Shown: piece after piece, positions 8,574-17,149 of the stretch | Layout of the letters: each line of letters begins with the position of its first letter | How positions within the stretch are numbered: the first letter of the stretch is position 1 | DNA from: Ferrimonas sediminicola | GTDB taxonomy: Bacteria > Pseudomonadota > Gammaproteobacteria > Enterobacterales > Shewanellaceae | Assembly: GCF_005116715.1 (NCBI RefSeq) | Contig: NZ_SWCI01000012.1 | Coordinates: forward strand, 27,415 to 91,414 | Length of the DNA stretch: 64,000 nt | Direction: 5' to 3' | Position numbers and translations under genes: made by a program | Notes under the pieces: model-generated | What the model saw: only the letters and a program-made list of their open reading frames with translations | Databases searched by the model: none | Told to the model about the DNA's origin: nothing

Positions 8574-9638
8574 ATGATGGAAGTCCCTCAACTGGACGAT
8601 ATGCACTTTCCCTTCCCGCCCAAGCCGGCCAAGCTGAGCGACGAGGAGAAGGCGCAGTATCGTGAGCGCATCAAGACCCTGCTGAAGCAGAAAGACGCCG
8701 TCCTGGTGGCGCACTACTATACCGATCCCGAGATCCAGGCCCTGGCCGAGGAGACCGGCGGTTGTGTGGCCGATTCCCTGGAGATGGCCCGCTTCGGCAA
8801 TGAGCACCCGGCCAAGACCCTGGTGGTGGCGGGTGTGCGCTTCATGGGGGAAACCGCCAAGATCCTCACCCCGGAGAAGCGGGTGCTGATGCCCACCCTG
8901 GAGGCCACCTGTTCCCTGGACCTGGGGTGTCCCGCTGACACCTTCGGTGAGTTCTGCGACCAGCATCCGGACCATACCGTGGTGGTGTACGCCAACACCT
9001 CCGCCGCGGTCAAGGCCCGGGCCGACTGGGTGGTGACCTCCTCCATCGCCCTGGAGATCGTCGAGCACCTGGACAGCGAAGGCAAGAAGATCATCTGGGG
9101 GCCTGATCGTCACCTGGGTGGCTATATCGCCAAGCAGACCGGTGCCGAGATGCTGATGTGGCAGGGCCACTGCGTGGTGCACGACGAGTTCAAGTACCGC
9201 GCCCTGGTGGATTTGAAGAAGCAGCATCCCGACGCCGCCATCCTGGTGCATCCGGAGTCTCCGGATTTCATCGTCGAGATGGCCGACGCGGTGGGCTCCA
9301 CCAGCCAGTTGATCAAGGCCAGCCAGGAGCTGCCCAACGACACCTTCATCGTGGCCACCGACCGCGGCATCTTCTACAAGATGCAGCAGCTCTCCCCGGA
9401 GAAGCGCTTCATCGAAGCGCCCACCGGTGGTGACGGGGCCACCTGCCGCAGCTGTGCCCACTGTCCCTGGATGGCGATGAACGGCCTGCAGGCGATCGAG
9501 CGCTGCCTGAACACCGACGACCTGGCCGATCACGAGGTGTTTGTGGACCCGGCCCTGGCGGAGAAGGCGATGATTCCTCTGAACCGGATGCTGGACTTCG
9601 CCGCCGAGTTGAGGCTCAAGGTGAAGGGCAACGCCTGA
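8574..9638 (+). CDS. nadA: Quinolinate synthase
   Basis: 354 residues, the size of the long enterobacterial NadA. The enzyme condenses iminoaspartate with dihydroxyacetone phosphate to quinolinate in NAD synthesis and needs a [4Fe-4S] cluster. The cluster cysteines are seen in [13 protein letters not shown] and in CRSCAHCPW (Cys-291, 294, 297; the last corresponds to the C-terminal ligand of E. coli NadA). Substrate-binding segments such as [19 protein letters not shown] and [20 protein letters not shown] are intact. Two ATG codons stand in tandem at 8574 and 8577. The gene is monocistronic, with its own promoter and terminator. Confidence 0.96.
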   Translation: MMEVPQLDDMHFPFPPKPAKLSDEEKAQYRERIKTLLKQKDAVLVAHYYTDPEIQALAEETGGCVADSLEMARFGNEHPAKTLVVAGVRFMGETAKILTPEKRVLMPTLEATCSLDLGCPADTFGEFCDQHPDHTVVVYANTSAAVKARADWVVTSSIALEIVEHLDSEGKKIIWGPDRHLGGYIAKQTGAEMLMWQGHCVVHDEFKYRALVDLKKQHPDAAILVHPESPDFIVEMADAVGSTSQLIKASQELPNDTFIVATDRGIFYKMQQLSPEKRFIEAPTGGDGATCRSCAHCPWMAMNGLQAIERCLNTDDLADHEVFVDPALAEKAMIPLNRMLDFAAELRLKVKGNA

Positions 9639-9656
9639 TCCTAGGCGGGAACGAAG

Positions 9657-9682
9657 AACGGGGCGTCACGCCCCGTTTTTTA
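9657..9682 (+). terminator. Terminator after nadA
   Basis: ACGGGGCG and CGCCCCGT around a three-base loop form a strong stem, followed by TTTTTTAT. Confidence 0.9.
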
Positions 9683-9695
9683 TGGGTGCGTCCGC

Positions 9696-10250
9696 TCAGA
9701 AGCGGGTGGTGACATCGCCGGTGAGGCCGTTGTAGCTCAGCCTCGGGCTGGCGACCCCCTGACCGGAGGCCACGTAGTAGAGTTCACATCGATGGACATC
9801 GGCGTAGTGGATCACCAGGGTCATGGCGTCCGACGCCGCCTGGTAGTCGGCATCACTGTGATTGACCGCGCTGGTGTTGTGCTCCGGCAACGGGCTCAGC
9901 AATCCCTCCAGGGTCTGCAGACAGTCGTCAAAGTCACTGATACGGCCATCCCCCAGGCCCGCCTCAGGGTAGCAGCTGCCTAGGGTACTGGAACGCAGCC
10001 CCAGATCGGGGAAATCCAGGCCGCCGCCCACTCCCAGGTCTCCCTGGCCCTGAATGTCGCCGCCCCTGGCCATGCACAGTCCATGGAACTGCCCCACTGC
10101 GGAGCTGAACGCACCGAACAGGCCGCGGGCTTGAGCCTGGTGGGTGTCATCACTGATGGCGATAAGCCGTGAAGCGACGGCCAGGGCCAGCAGGGCCAGC
10201 AGGATGATCACCACCGTCAGTTCGGTCAGGGTAAAGCCGCGTTGTGACAA
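9696..10250 (-). CDS. Orphan type IV pilin-like (pseudopilin) protein
   Basis: 184 residues with a type III signal peptide: a very short leader MSQRG, then FTLTELTVVIILLALLALAV, where a prepilin peptidase would cut after Gly-5 and methylate the Phe; Glu+5 is present. The rest is a hydrophilic head with two or three Cys (SCYPEAG, DDCLQTL, HRCELYYV). A TTG at 10265 is possible, but the TTG at 10250 has GGAG seven bases upstream and gives the usual leader length. It resembles minor pilins of MSHA or type II secretion systems. No assembly genes are nearby, so its partner machine is unknown. It converges on nadA. Confidence 0.75.
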   Translation of the reverse strand: MSQRGFTLTELTVVIILLALLALAVASRLIAISDDTHQAQARGLFGAFSSAVGQFHGLCMARGGDIQGQGDLGVGGGLDFPDLGLRSSTLGSCYPEAGLGDGRISDFDDCLQTLEGLLSPLPEHNTSAVNHSDADYQAASDAMTLVIHYADVHRCELYYVASGQGVASPRLSYNGLTGDVTTRF

Positions 10251-10394
10251 GGGCGCGCTCCGCAATGTTTGTCGTGTTCCACGAGAATAGGGGCAGTGGG
10301 CCTCGGGGTAAAGCCTTATCGGCTTAGATTTAAAAGGCAGGCTGACTCGGGTTCGGCGTCTAGACTAAACACAGTCGATGCCAGGAGGTGAGTT

Positions 10395-11174
10395 ATGGCG
10401 AGCCGCGTGATCCCGGAACTGCAGCCAAGGTTGGCGGCCCTGTATCTGCAAGCCCTGGAGCAGGGGAGGGCGATGGCGCCCGACGGGGATGGCGAGCCGC
10501 TGCACCGCTATCGGGTGGCGCTGCGCAAATTGCGCTGCCTGCTGAAGCTGTACCGCCGCCACTTTCCCGAGGAGGTGGTGACCGCGCTGCTGGCCAGCGC
10601 AGCCCAGCAGGGGCGCGTCAGCAATGAGATGCGGGATCTGGATGTGTTGGCCGTCACCCTGGGTCGTACGCATCCCCTGTCCCCCCAGGTGGCTCGTTGG
10701 CGCTCCGACGCCTTTGCACGGCTGTTCCTGGCCCTGGGGCAGTTGAAGCGCGAGCGGCAGCTGTGTCTGAGCTGTCTGTCCCTGCCCTGGGGCAAAGGCC
10801 GGGACTCCTTCGAAACGGTGACCGACAAGGTGGCGCAAAAGCTGGCCCACAAGGTAAAGAGGGATCTGGCCAGGGCCCTGAGCAGCGGAGAGGCGGAGGA
10901 TTGGCACCGTCTGCGGTTGAGGATCAAGGCGCAACGCTATCTGAAGGAGGTGTGCCAGCCCCACAAGCCCTGGAGTCGGGAGAGGGCGCTGCAGGATGTC
11001 CTGGGGGCGTTCAACGACAGTTGTAGCCAGATCGCGTTTTTGCAGTCGAAACTGGATGACACCAACCCGCCGCTGCGGCGGCAACTGGCGTCGCTGCTGG
11101 AGCAAACTCAGCTGAAGAAACAGCGGCAACTGGCGGCATTGAACAGCCATTCCTGGCAGGGTGAACAAAATTAG
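10395..11174 (+). CDS. CHAD domain-containing protein
   Basis: 259 residues made almost wholly of a CHAD domain, a histidine-rich four-helix bundle thought to bind polyphosphate. The signature HRYRVALRKLRCLLKLYRR is at about residues 36-54 and RDLDVLAVTLG at about 79-89; a second half follows with DWHRLRLRIKAQRYLKE. The start is an ATG with AGGAGG ten bases upstream. It is not fused to a CYTH domain, unlike YgiF-type proteins. It is followed at once by the promoter of the tRNA-Ser locus. The function beyond a likely polyphosphate interaction is not known. Confidence 0.85.
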   Translation: MASRVIPELQPRLAALYLQALEQGRAMAPDGDGEPLHRYRVALRKLRCLLKLYRRHFPEEVVTALLASAAQQGRVSNEMRDLDVLAVTLGRTHPLSPQVARWRSDAFARLFLALGQLKRERQLCLSCLSLPWGKGRDSFETVTDKVAQKLAHKVKRDLARALSSGEAEDWHRLRLRIKAQRYLKEVCQPHKPWSRERALQDVLGAFNDSCSQIAFLQSKLDDTNPPLRRQLASLLEQTQLKKQRQLAALNSHSWQGEQN

Positions 11175-11204
11175 AGCATTCAACAGAAAAACCGAAAAAA
11201 GCAT

Positions 11205-11233
11205 TTGCAATCCCCGTCCCGCCTCCCTAATAT
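11205..11233 (+). promoter_or_regulatory. Promoter of the tRNA-Ser locus
   Basis: TTGCAA at 11205-11210, exactly 17 bases, then TAATAT at 11228-11233, with a start expected near 11240. It lies upstream of a tRNA-Ser remnant at 11278 and the intact tRNA-Ser at 11391; no other promoter is evident between them. Confidence 0.7.
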
Positions 11234-11277
11234 ACGCATCCGCAGCAACGATGAAGCATCGCTGTTTGCAACAATCT

Positions 11278-11322
11278 GGTTAGGTGTACGAGTGGCTGCA
11301 GCAGCGCAGCTTAACCACGCCA
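11278..11322 (+). pseudogene. Internally deleted tRNA-Ser remnant
   Basis: The segment 11269-11298 matches 28 of 30 bases with 11382-11411, the 5' flank and first 21 bases of the intact tRNA-Ser gene. The anticodon and T arms are missing. At 11310-11316, CTTAACC can pair with the 5' GGTTAGG (one G-U), and ACGCCA follows, like the GCCA end of the intact gene. GCTGC and GCAGC inside can form a second stem. It reads as a 45-base shrunken tRNA. Confidence 0.6.
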
Positions 11323-11390
11323 CGGGCGGGGCTCTCAGCCAACTAGCCGCGAGTTAGATTTGAGCTCGTAAAACAACAAATCAACAATAT

Positions 11391-11478
11391 GGTTAGGTGT
11401 CCGAGTGGCTGAAGGAGCACGCCTGGAAAGTGTGTATACGGCAACGTATCGAGAGTTCGAATCTCTCCCTAACCGCCA
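11391..11478 (+). tRNA. tRNA-Ser(GGA)
   Basis: 88 bases including an encoded CCA. The acceptor stem pairs GGTTAGG with CCTAACC, the discriminator is G, the anticodon loop CTGGAAAG holds GGA, the long variable arm TGTATACGGCAACGTATC is that of a class II tRNA, and the T arm contains GAGTTCGAATCTC. It reads the UCC and UCU codons. Confidence 0.97.
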
Positions 11479-11484
11479 TATAAA

Positions 11485-11521
11485 CAAAAAGCCCCTGCAC
11501 CAAGTGCAGGGGCTTTTTGTT
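11485..11521 (+). terminator. Terminator after tRNA-Ser
   Basis: AAAAAGCCCCTGCAC and GTGCAGGGGCTTTTT form a 15-base stem with a CAA loop, ending in a T run. Both arms carry A/T tracts, so it could act on either strand. Confidence 0.92.
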
Positions 11522-11880
11522 TATGCGCGTTCGGGGAGGACTTGGTTCAAACTCTCCAGTTCGAAACGAAGCGAAGAATGAGCGAAGTAACGCCGAAGGC
11601 GATCATCTCTCCCTAGTTCGGCCGCAGGTCGGTGAGTCGAAGCTCGGTGCAGGGGCTTTTTCTTTATGCGCGTTACGGGAAGACTTGGTTTGAAACGCAG
11701 TAACGCCGCAGGCGGTCGTTCTTCAGTTCGCAACAAAGCGAAGCATCCGCTTGGTGCCACCGAAGGCGTCTCTCTCCCATACGGGTTGGCACGATGCCAC
11801 ATCGACCAGCCATGCCGCGGGTCTTCCCGAGTCCCTCCGATGACCGCCCTGTTATCCAATTGCGACTATCCTTGAGGGTT
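11504..11880 (+). repeat. Decayed copies of the tRNA-Ser 3' region
   Basis: No gene is supported in this stretch. The half-terminator and following sequence at 11504-11552 recurs at 11647-11696 (GTGCAGGGGCTTTTT, then TTTATGCGCGTT and GGACTTGGTT-like sequence with a few mismatches). ATCTCTCCCTA, the 3' end of the tRNA T arm and acceptor, recurs at 11605-11615. CGAAGCGAAG-like and GTAACGCCG-like words also repeat. Together with the remnant upstream of the gene, this suggests a former tandem tRNA-Ser array that has decayed to one copy. Short open frames here are by-products. Confidence 0.6.
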
Positions 11881-11911
11881 ATTGTCCGCAATTGCGCTTC
11901 GGGGAGGGGAT

Positions 11912-12616
11912 GTGTCTCTGACCAGGGTGTTGGCCCGCCGCTTGGTGAATTACGAGGATCATCGTTGCCTGGGTGCCAGGCTGCGCCGAGCCCGGCTCGA
12001 ACCGCTGCTGGGGATGATCCGGCAACTCTCCTCTCGCTGCCGGAGTGTCCGCCTGCTGGATCTCGGTGGCACCGAGGAGTATTGGCGGATGCTGCCGGAC
12101 AGCTTCCTGTCGCAGCACCGGGTGGAGATCACCCTGGCCAACCTGCCAGAGCAGGACCTGCCGGAAAACCACGGCCGTTTTCGTTTCCTGGTGGCCGATG
12201 GCTGTGATCTGAGCCGGCACGAGGACAACAGCTTCCACCTGGTGCATTCCAACTCGGTGATTGAGCATGTGGGAGAGTGGTCGCGGATGAAGCAGTTTGC
12301 CTCCGAGGTGGCCAGGGTGGGGCAAGGCTACTTTGTGCAGACCCCCCATTACTGGTTTCCGGTGGAGCCCCACTGCCTGACCCCGTGTTTCCACTGGCTG
12401 CCACGCCCCTGGCGATTGGCCCTGGTGCAGCGCTTTGCCCTGGGCAACTGGCCGAGGGCCGCCGGTCTGGATGATGCGGTGCGCATTGTCGACAGCGCCA
12501 GGTTGCTCAACCGGCCGATGATGGCGCAGCTGTTTCCCGGGGCCAGTCTGCTCGATGAGCGGCTGGCCGGACTGCCCAAGTCGATCATCGCCATCCGGCC
12601 TCCCTCTTTGTCTTGA
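11912..12616 (+). CDS. Class I SAM-dependent methyltransferase
   Basis: 234 residues with a Rossmann-type methyltransferase core. Motif I appears as VRLLDLGGTEEYW (about residues 46-58), an acidic strand end as VEITLANLPEQD, and a motif similar to the type 11 family as DNSFHLVHSNSVIEHV, where the last part corresponds to the usual D-x-V-x-x-x-x-x-x-E-H. The C-terminal half is rich in Trp, Pro and His (HYWFPVEPHCLTPCFHW) and may form the substrate lid. The substrate is unknown; such proteins often act on lipids or sugars. The frame is open from 11882, but GTG at 11912 follows GGGGAGG closely and is preferred. Confidence 0.75.
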   Translation: MSLTRVLARRLVNYEDHRCLGARLRRARLEPLLGMIRQLSSRCRSVRLLDLGGTEEYWRMLPDSFLSQHRVEITLANLPEQDLPENHGRFRFLVADGCDLSRHEDNSFHLVHSNSVIEHVGEWSRMKQFASEVARVGQGYFVQTPHYWFPVEPHCLTPCFHWLPRPWRLALVQRFALGNWPRAAGLDDAVRIVDSARLLNRPMMAQLFPGASLLDERLAGLPKSIIAIRPPSLS

Positions 12617-12673
12617 GCCTGGGTCTTCCCCCCTGTTACCATCAAATCTGTTTAGATATCGAGAGGATAAACC

Positions 12674-13147
12674 GTGTCCAAGTACTTAATTATCGCCATG
12701 GTGATCGCCCTGATCGGCTACTTCTTCTACAAGAGCCAGCTTCACGGCAAGGTGGCCCAGGAAAATGTGCGCATCGGCGATGAGTTCATGGAGGAGAATG
12801 GCAAGCGGGACGGTGTGATCACCACCGACAGCGGCCTGCAGCTGCTGGTGCTTCAGCCCGGAGCCGGTGCGGTTCACCCGACTGCCAAGGACAAGGTGCG
12901 GGTGCACTACCACGGCACCCTGCTGGACGGTACCGTGTTTGACAGCTCGGTCGATCGTGGTGAACCCATCGAGTTCAAGCTGAATCAGGTGATCCCCGGC
13001 TGGACCGAGGGGGTTCAGCGCATGGTCGAGGGGGAGAAGACCCGCCTGTTTATCCCCGCCCGCCTGGCCTACGGCAACCGCGGCGTGGGCAAGATCCCCC
13101 CCGGCTCCCTGCTGATCTTTGAGGTGGAGCTGCTGGCGATCAATTGA
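12674..13147 (+). CDS. FKBP-type peptidyl-prolyl cis-trans isomerase with N-terminal membrane anchor
   Basis: 157 residues. An uncleaved-looking hydrophobic segment (YLIIAMVIALIGYFFY, residues 4-19) is followed by a short charged linker and a complete FKBP domain: VRVHYHGTLLDGTVFDSS, then VIPGWTEGVQRMVEGEK, then IPARLAYGNRGVGKIPPGS. Active-site residues of the family (Tyr, Phe-Asp, Val-Ile, Trp, Tyr) are all present. It probably speeds proline isomerisation during folding of envelope proteins, tethered to the inner membrane and facing the periplasm. The start is a GTG after GAGAGGA. It stands alone with a terminator behind it. Confidence 0.88.
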   Translation: MSKYLIIAMVIALIGYFFYKSQLHGKVAQENVRIGDEFMEENGKRDGVITTDSGLQLLVLQPGAGAVHPTAKDKVRVHYHGTLLDGTVFDSSVDRGEPIEFKLNQVIPGWTEGVQRMVEGEKTRLFIPARLAYGNRGVGKIPPGSLLIFEVELLAIN

Positions 13148-13165
13148 TGCCAGATTATGGCAAGG

Positions 13166-13199
13166 GCGCCCCTGGATTCCGGTTCAGGGGCGCTTTTTT
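13166..13199 (+). terminator. Terminator after the FKBP gene
   Basis: GCGCCCCTG (13166-13174) and CAGGGGCGC (13185-13193) form a nine-base stem, followed by TTTTTTG. Confidence 0.9.
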
Positions 13200-13749
13200 G
13201 TGCTGTGTCTTAAATAACTGCTGCTCACCAACCAACCTTGTTCTTGTTGCGCTCAGCAAGAGCCGGTAAATCCTGTTCAAGAAGAACATCAGGAACCCGT
13301 GTCTGTCGAAATCAGTATCGAGTATGGAGACATGCTGGAGGCCCCATAAAGCCCTTGCAAACACAGCCTCTGGATACCGGCGTGACTGTGCTTGAGGTAG
13401 CCGTGGAGGGTTGAATCCATGCTGTACGAACCTGCAAATGACTCCTGAGACCTACTACCAGGTACTCGCTGCGCCACACGAACAGTCGTCACCCTGACGA
13501 ACGTCAGGGTCCAGTGCTTGTTGAAATGAGCAGCAACTCCCCGCTCATGTTTGAGCGTGTCATGACAGGGGCTAGCCCGGTAAAGCCAAGGCATGGCATA
13601 ACTTAAACAGCTAACTCAGACACAGCCCTTTTTGTGTCCGGTCATCCCTGGGTGAGCAGTAAGGTCACTGCCTTTGACGAGAAAGGTCATTATCAAATCC
13701 CGCTGCCTTGCCTAGAGTGATAACAGGTTCATTTCAGCAAGGATGATTG
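13200..13749. other. Gene-poor interval with one hairpin repeat and a possible promoter
   Basis: I see no gene with coding character here, and the GC content is lower than in flanking genes. A hairpin, CCCTGACGAACGTCAGGG at 13492-13509, is flanked by GTCA on the left and GTCCAGTG on the right, matching the repeat family at 2169-2707. A weak sigma-70 promoter for the following operon may be TTATCA (13690-13695), 17 bases, TAGAGT (13713-13718). Confidence 0.5.
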
Positions 13750-14958
13750 ATGACACAGCACGCCTATCTTTTCGATGCCATCCGCACTCCCAGGGGGCGA
13801 GGCAAAGCCTCCGGGGCCCTGTACGAGGCCAAGCCCATCTCACTGCTGACCGGATTGCTCCTCAGTTTGCAGCAGCGTAATGGTTTCGATACCCGGGCCG
13901 TGGACGATGTGGTTCTCGGCTGTGTGTCCGCCGTGGGGGATCAGGGGGCGGACATCGCCAAGACCGCCACCCTGGCCGCCGGCTGGGACGATGATGTCGC
14001 CGGGGTGACCCTCAACCGCTTCTGCGCCTCCGGGCTGGAGGCGGTCAACATGGCGGCGATGAAGGTGCGCTCCGGCTGGGAGCAACTGGTGGTGGCCGGC
14101 GGGGTTGAGTCGATGTCGCGGGTGCCCATGGGCTCAGACGGCGGCGCCTGGGCCAATGATCCCGCCACCAACCTGACCACCGGCTTCATGCCCCAGGGGA
14201 TCGGCGCCGACCTCATCGCCACCCTGGATGGTTACTCCAGGAAGGATCTGGACCTGTTCGCCCAGCGCTCTCATCAGAATGCGGCGTCCGCCTGGAAGCG
14301 GGGTGCCTTTGCCCGCAGCCTGGTGCCGGTGACCGATCAGAATGGCCTGGTCCTGCTGGACCACGATGAGCTGGTGCGGCCCGACTGCAGCCTGGAGACC
14401 CTAGGGGGCCTCACCCCCTCCTTCCAGGCCCTGGGGGAGGTGGGCTTCGATGAGGTGGCCCGGGCCAAATATCCCCAGGTGGAGCGCATTGACCACCGGC
14501 ACACCCCGGGCAACGCCTCCGGCATCGTCGACGGCGCCGCTCTGGTGCTGGTGGGCAGCGAGGCGGCGGGCCAGAGGTTCAACATGATCCCCCGGGCCAG
14601 GGTGATTGCCACCGCGGTGGTGGGCAGCGATGCCACCATCATGCTCACCGGCCCGGCTCCGGCGGCCCGCAAGGCGCTGGCCCTGGCCGGGCTGAGCTCG
14701 GATGATATCGACCTGTATGAGGTGAACGAGGCGTTTGCCTCGGTGGTGCTGCGCTTCATCAACGAGATGGACGTGCCCCTGGAGAGAGTCAACGTCAACG
14801 GCGGGGCCATCGCCATGGGCCATCCCCTGGGGGCCACCGGCGCCATGATCCTCGGCACCCTGCTCGATGAGTTGGAGGTCAGGGATCTGCAGCGGGGGAT
14901 GGCCACCCTGTGTGTGGGTGGCGGCATGGGCATTGCCACCATCATCGAGCGAGTCTGA
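13750..14958 (+). CDS. Acetyl-CoA C-acyltransferase (thiolase)
   Basis: 402 residues. It would cleave 3-ketoacyl-CoA with CoA to acetyl-CoA (or propionyl-CoA) and a shortened acyl-CoA. All three thiolase active-site elements are present: nucleophile Cys-92 in [12 protein letters not shown], His-358 in [11 protein letters not shown] and Cys-388 in [12 protein letters not shown] at 13750 has AAGGA six bases upstream; a TTG just before it in frame is less likely. It leads a four-gene operon with a FadB-like fusion, an acyl-CoA dehydrogenase and a racemase-like protein, so it forms the last step of a beta-oxidation spiral. Confidence 0.92.
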   Translation: MTQHAYLFDAIRTPRGRGKASGALYEAKPISLLTGLLLSLQQRNGFDTRAVDDVVLGCVSAVGDQGADIAKTATLAAGWDDDVAGVTLNRFCASGLEAVNMAAMKVRSGWEQLVVAGGVESMSRVPMGSDGGAWANDPATNLTTGFMPQGIGADLIATLDGYSRKDLDLFAQRSHQNAASAWKRGAFARSLVPVTDQNGLVLLDHDELVRPDCSLETLGGLTPSFQALGEVGFDEVARAKYPQVERIDHRHTPGNASGIVDGAALVLVGSEAAGQRFNMIPRARVIATAVVGSDATIMLTGPAPAARKALALAGLSSDDIDLYEVNEAFASVVLRFINEMDVPLERVNVNGGAIAMGHPLGATGAMILGTLLDELEVRDLQRGMATLCVGGGMGIATIIERV

Positions 14959-14969
14959 GGGAGTAGAGC

Positions 14970-17102
14970 ATGAGCAGCGTACGAATCGAACTGGAGAGTG
15001 ACGGCATCCTGCAGCTGGTGCTGGATAAACCCGGCGCCTCCGCCAATCTGATGGACCAGGCTTTTGCCGAGGACCTGGCCACCACGGTGAAAGCCATCGA
15101 GACGATGAGCTACACCGGCATTATCCTGCGTTCCGCCAAGCGCACCTTCTTCGCCGGGGGCGACCTGGGGCAGATAGCCCAGGTGACCCGGGACGGCGCC
15201 GAGCCCTTCTTCAATATGGTGGAGTCGATCAAGGCCAGTCTGCGCGTCCTGGAGACCGGCGGCAGGCCGGTGGTGGCCTGCATCGGCGGCGCCGCCCTCG
15301 GCGGCGGTTGGGAGCTGGCTCTGGCCTGCCATCATCGTATCGCCCTGGACAGCAAGGGGGTGAATGTCGGGCTGCCCGAGGTCACCCTGGGGCTGCTCCC
15401 CGGTGGCGGAGGCGTGGCCCGCACCGTGCGCATCTTCGGTTTGCAGCAGGCGCTGCCGCTGCTGACCGAGGGACGCCAGTTCTCCCCGGTCCAGGCGCTG
15501 GAGACGGGGCTGGTGCACCAGTTGGCGCAGTCTGAGCAGGGGATGCTGCAGCTGGCCAGGGAGTATATCCAGGCCCATCCCAAGGCGGCTCAGCCCTGGG
15601 ATGAAAAGGGCTATCGTCTGCCCGGAGGCAATCCCGGCTCCCCCAAGGTGGCGCAGATGCTGGCGCTGGCTCCGGCCATGCTGCGCAAGAAGACCAAGGG
15701 GGTGATGCCCGCCCCGGAGGCGATCCTCTGCGCCATGGTGGAGGGGGCCCAGGTGGATTTCGACACCGCCTGCCGCATCGAGTCCCGCTACTTTGTCCAG
15801 CTGGTGTGCAGCCAGCAGGCGAAGAACCTGATCAACACCTTCTGGTTTGAGCTCAACGCCATCAAGGGGGGCGCCGGACGTCCTCCGGAGTTCGCCCCCT
15901 CCAGGGTGACCCGGGTCGGGGTGCTGGGGGCCGGGATGATGGGGGCCGGCATCGCCTATGCCGCCGCCTCCAGAGAGATGGAGGTGGTGCTGAAAGACAT
16001 CAGCCTGGAGCTGGCCCACAAGGGCAAAGCCTACAGTGAGGGGCGGATGGCGAAGCGGGTTGAGCGGGGGCGCAGCAGCGAGGCCCAGGCTCGGCAGCTG
16101 CTCGAGCGCATCCGGCCGACGGAATCGGTAGCGGATCTGGTGGGGTGTGAGCTGGTGATCGAGGCGGTATTCGAAAACCGCTCGCTCAAGGCCCAGGTGA
16201 CCCGGGAGGCGGAGGCGGTGCTGGCCGACCATGCACTGATGGCCTCCAACACCTCCACCCTGCCCATTACCGGCCTGGCCCAGGCATCGACGCGACCGGA
16301 GAACTTCATCGGCCTGCACTTCTTCTCCCCGGTGGACAAGATGCCCCTGGTGGAGATCATCTGCGGCCAGCAGACCTCGCCCGAGTCCCTGGCCCGGGCC
16401 TATGACTTCGTGCTGCAACTGGGCAAGACGCCGATCGTGGTCAACGACAGCCGCGGTTTCTTCACCTCCCGGGTGTTCGCCACCTTCACCAACGAGGGGA
16501 TCGCCATGCTGGCGGAAGGGGTGGCTCCGGCCGCCATCGAGAATGCCGCCTGGCTGGCGGGGTTCCCGGTGGGGCCGCTGGCGGTCTCCGACGAGGTCAG
16601 CCTGACCCTGATGGAGAAGATTCGAAATCAGACGGAGGCGGATTTGGCCGAAGAGGGGATTACCGCGCCGCCCAGGGAGTCGGACCCGGTGATCGACCGC
16701 ATGCTGGAGCTGGAGCGGGCGGGCAAGGCCGTGGGGCAGGGGTTCTACGACTACCCCCAGGGGAAGAAGAAGCGACTGTGGAGCGGCCTGGGCGGGCACT
16801 TCCCCCAGGCGGAGGTGCAGCCCGATGTGCAGCAGCTTAAGGATCGGCTGCTGTTCATCATGGCGGTGGAGACGGCGCGCTGCCTGGAGGAGGGGGTGCT
16901 GGGTCATCGTCGCGATGCCGACGTGGGCTCCATCTTCGGCATTGGTTTTCCCGCCTGGAGCGGGGGCGCCATCCAGTTTATCGATCATCTGGGGGCCGCG
17001 GCCTTCGTGGCCCGGGCCGACGAGCTGGCCGACAACCACGGCGAGCGCTTCCGGGTGCCCGACGGCTTGAGAGCGCGCGCTACCAAGGGGCAGGGCTACT
17101 AG
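14970..17102 (+). CDS. FadB/FadJ-like bifunctional enoyl-CoA hydratase / 3-hydroxyacyl-CoA dehydrogenase
   Basis: 710 residues, slightly shorter than E. coli FadB or FadJ. The N-terminal crotonase domain has the oxyanion segment GGAALGGGWELALAC and catalytic Glu-115 and Glu-137 (LPEVTLGLLPGGGG). The dehydrogenase domain begins at about 315 with the NAD-binding GAGMMG (320-325), has His-450 in GLHFFSPVDK and the partner Glu in MPLVEII, and ends with two C-terminal dimer domains. It hydrates enoyl-CoA and oxidises the 3-hydroxy product for the thiolase encoded eleven bases upstream. FadB-FadA order is reversed here and the pair is embedded with a dehydrogenase, so it is probably a specialised paralogue rather than the housekeeping FadB. 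Confidence 0.92.
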   Translation: MSSVRIELESDGILQLVLDKPGASANLMDQAFAEDLATTVKAIETMSYTGIILRSAKRTFFAGGDLGQIAQVTRDGAEPFFNMVESIKASLRVLETGGRPVVACIGGAALGGGWELALACHHRIALDSKGVNVGLPEVTLGLLPGGGGVARTVRIFGLQQALPLLTEGRQFSPVQALETGLVHQLAQSEQGMLQLAREYIQAHPKAAQPWDEKGYRLPGGNPGSPKVAQMLALAPAMLRKKTKGVMPAPEAILCAMVEGAQVDFDTACRIESRYFVQLVCSQQAKNLINTFWFELNAIKGGAGRPPEFAPSRVTRVGVLGAGMMGAGIAYAAASREMEVVLKDISLELAHKGKAYSEGRMAKRVERGRSSEAQARQLLERIRPTESVADLVGCELVIEAVFENRSLKAQVTREAEAVLADHALMASNTSTLPITGLAQASTRPENFIGLHFFSPVDKMPLVEIICGQQTSPESLARAYDFVLQLGKTPIVVNDSRGFFTSRVFATFTNEGIAMLAEGVAPAAIENAAWLAGFPVGPLAVSDEVSLTLMEKIRNQTEADLAEEGITAPPRESDPVIDRMLELERAGKAVGQGFYDYPQGKKKRLWSGLGGHFPQAEVQPDVQQLKDRLLFIMAVETARCLEEGVLGHRRDADVGSIFGIGFPAWSGGAIQFIDHLGAAAFVARADELADNHGERFRVPDGLRARATKGQGY

Positions 17103-17149
17103 GCAAAGATCAACAGACCCTGACACCAACTGATTTCAAGGAGGAGAGT

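Noticed and set aside
11521..11859. Minus-strand open frame of 112 codons beside tRNA-Ser
   Set aside because: It lies across the decayed tRNA copies and the terminator and resembles no protein.
13155..13594. Two minus-strand frames of 69 and 101 codons
   Set aside because: They cross the FKBP terminator and the hairpin repeat and lack ribosome sites and coding bias.
14337..17129. Minus-strand open frame of 930 codons opposite the thiolase and FadB-like genes
   Set aside because: A shadow of high-GC coding on the other strand; it has no domain and both plus-strand genes have intact catalytic motifs.
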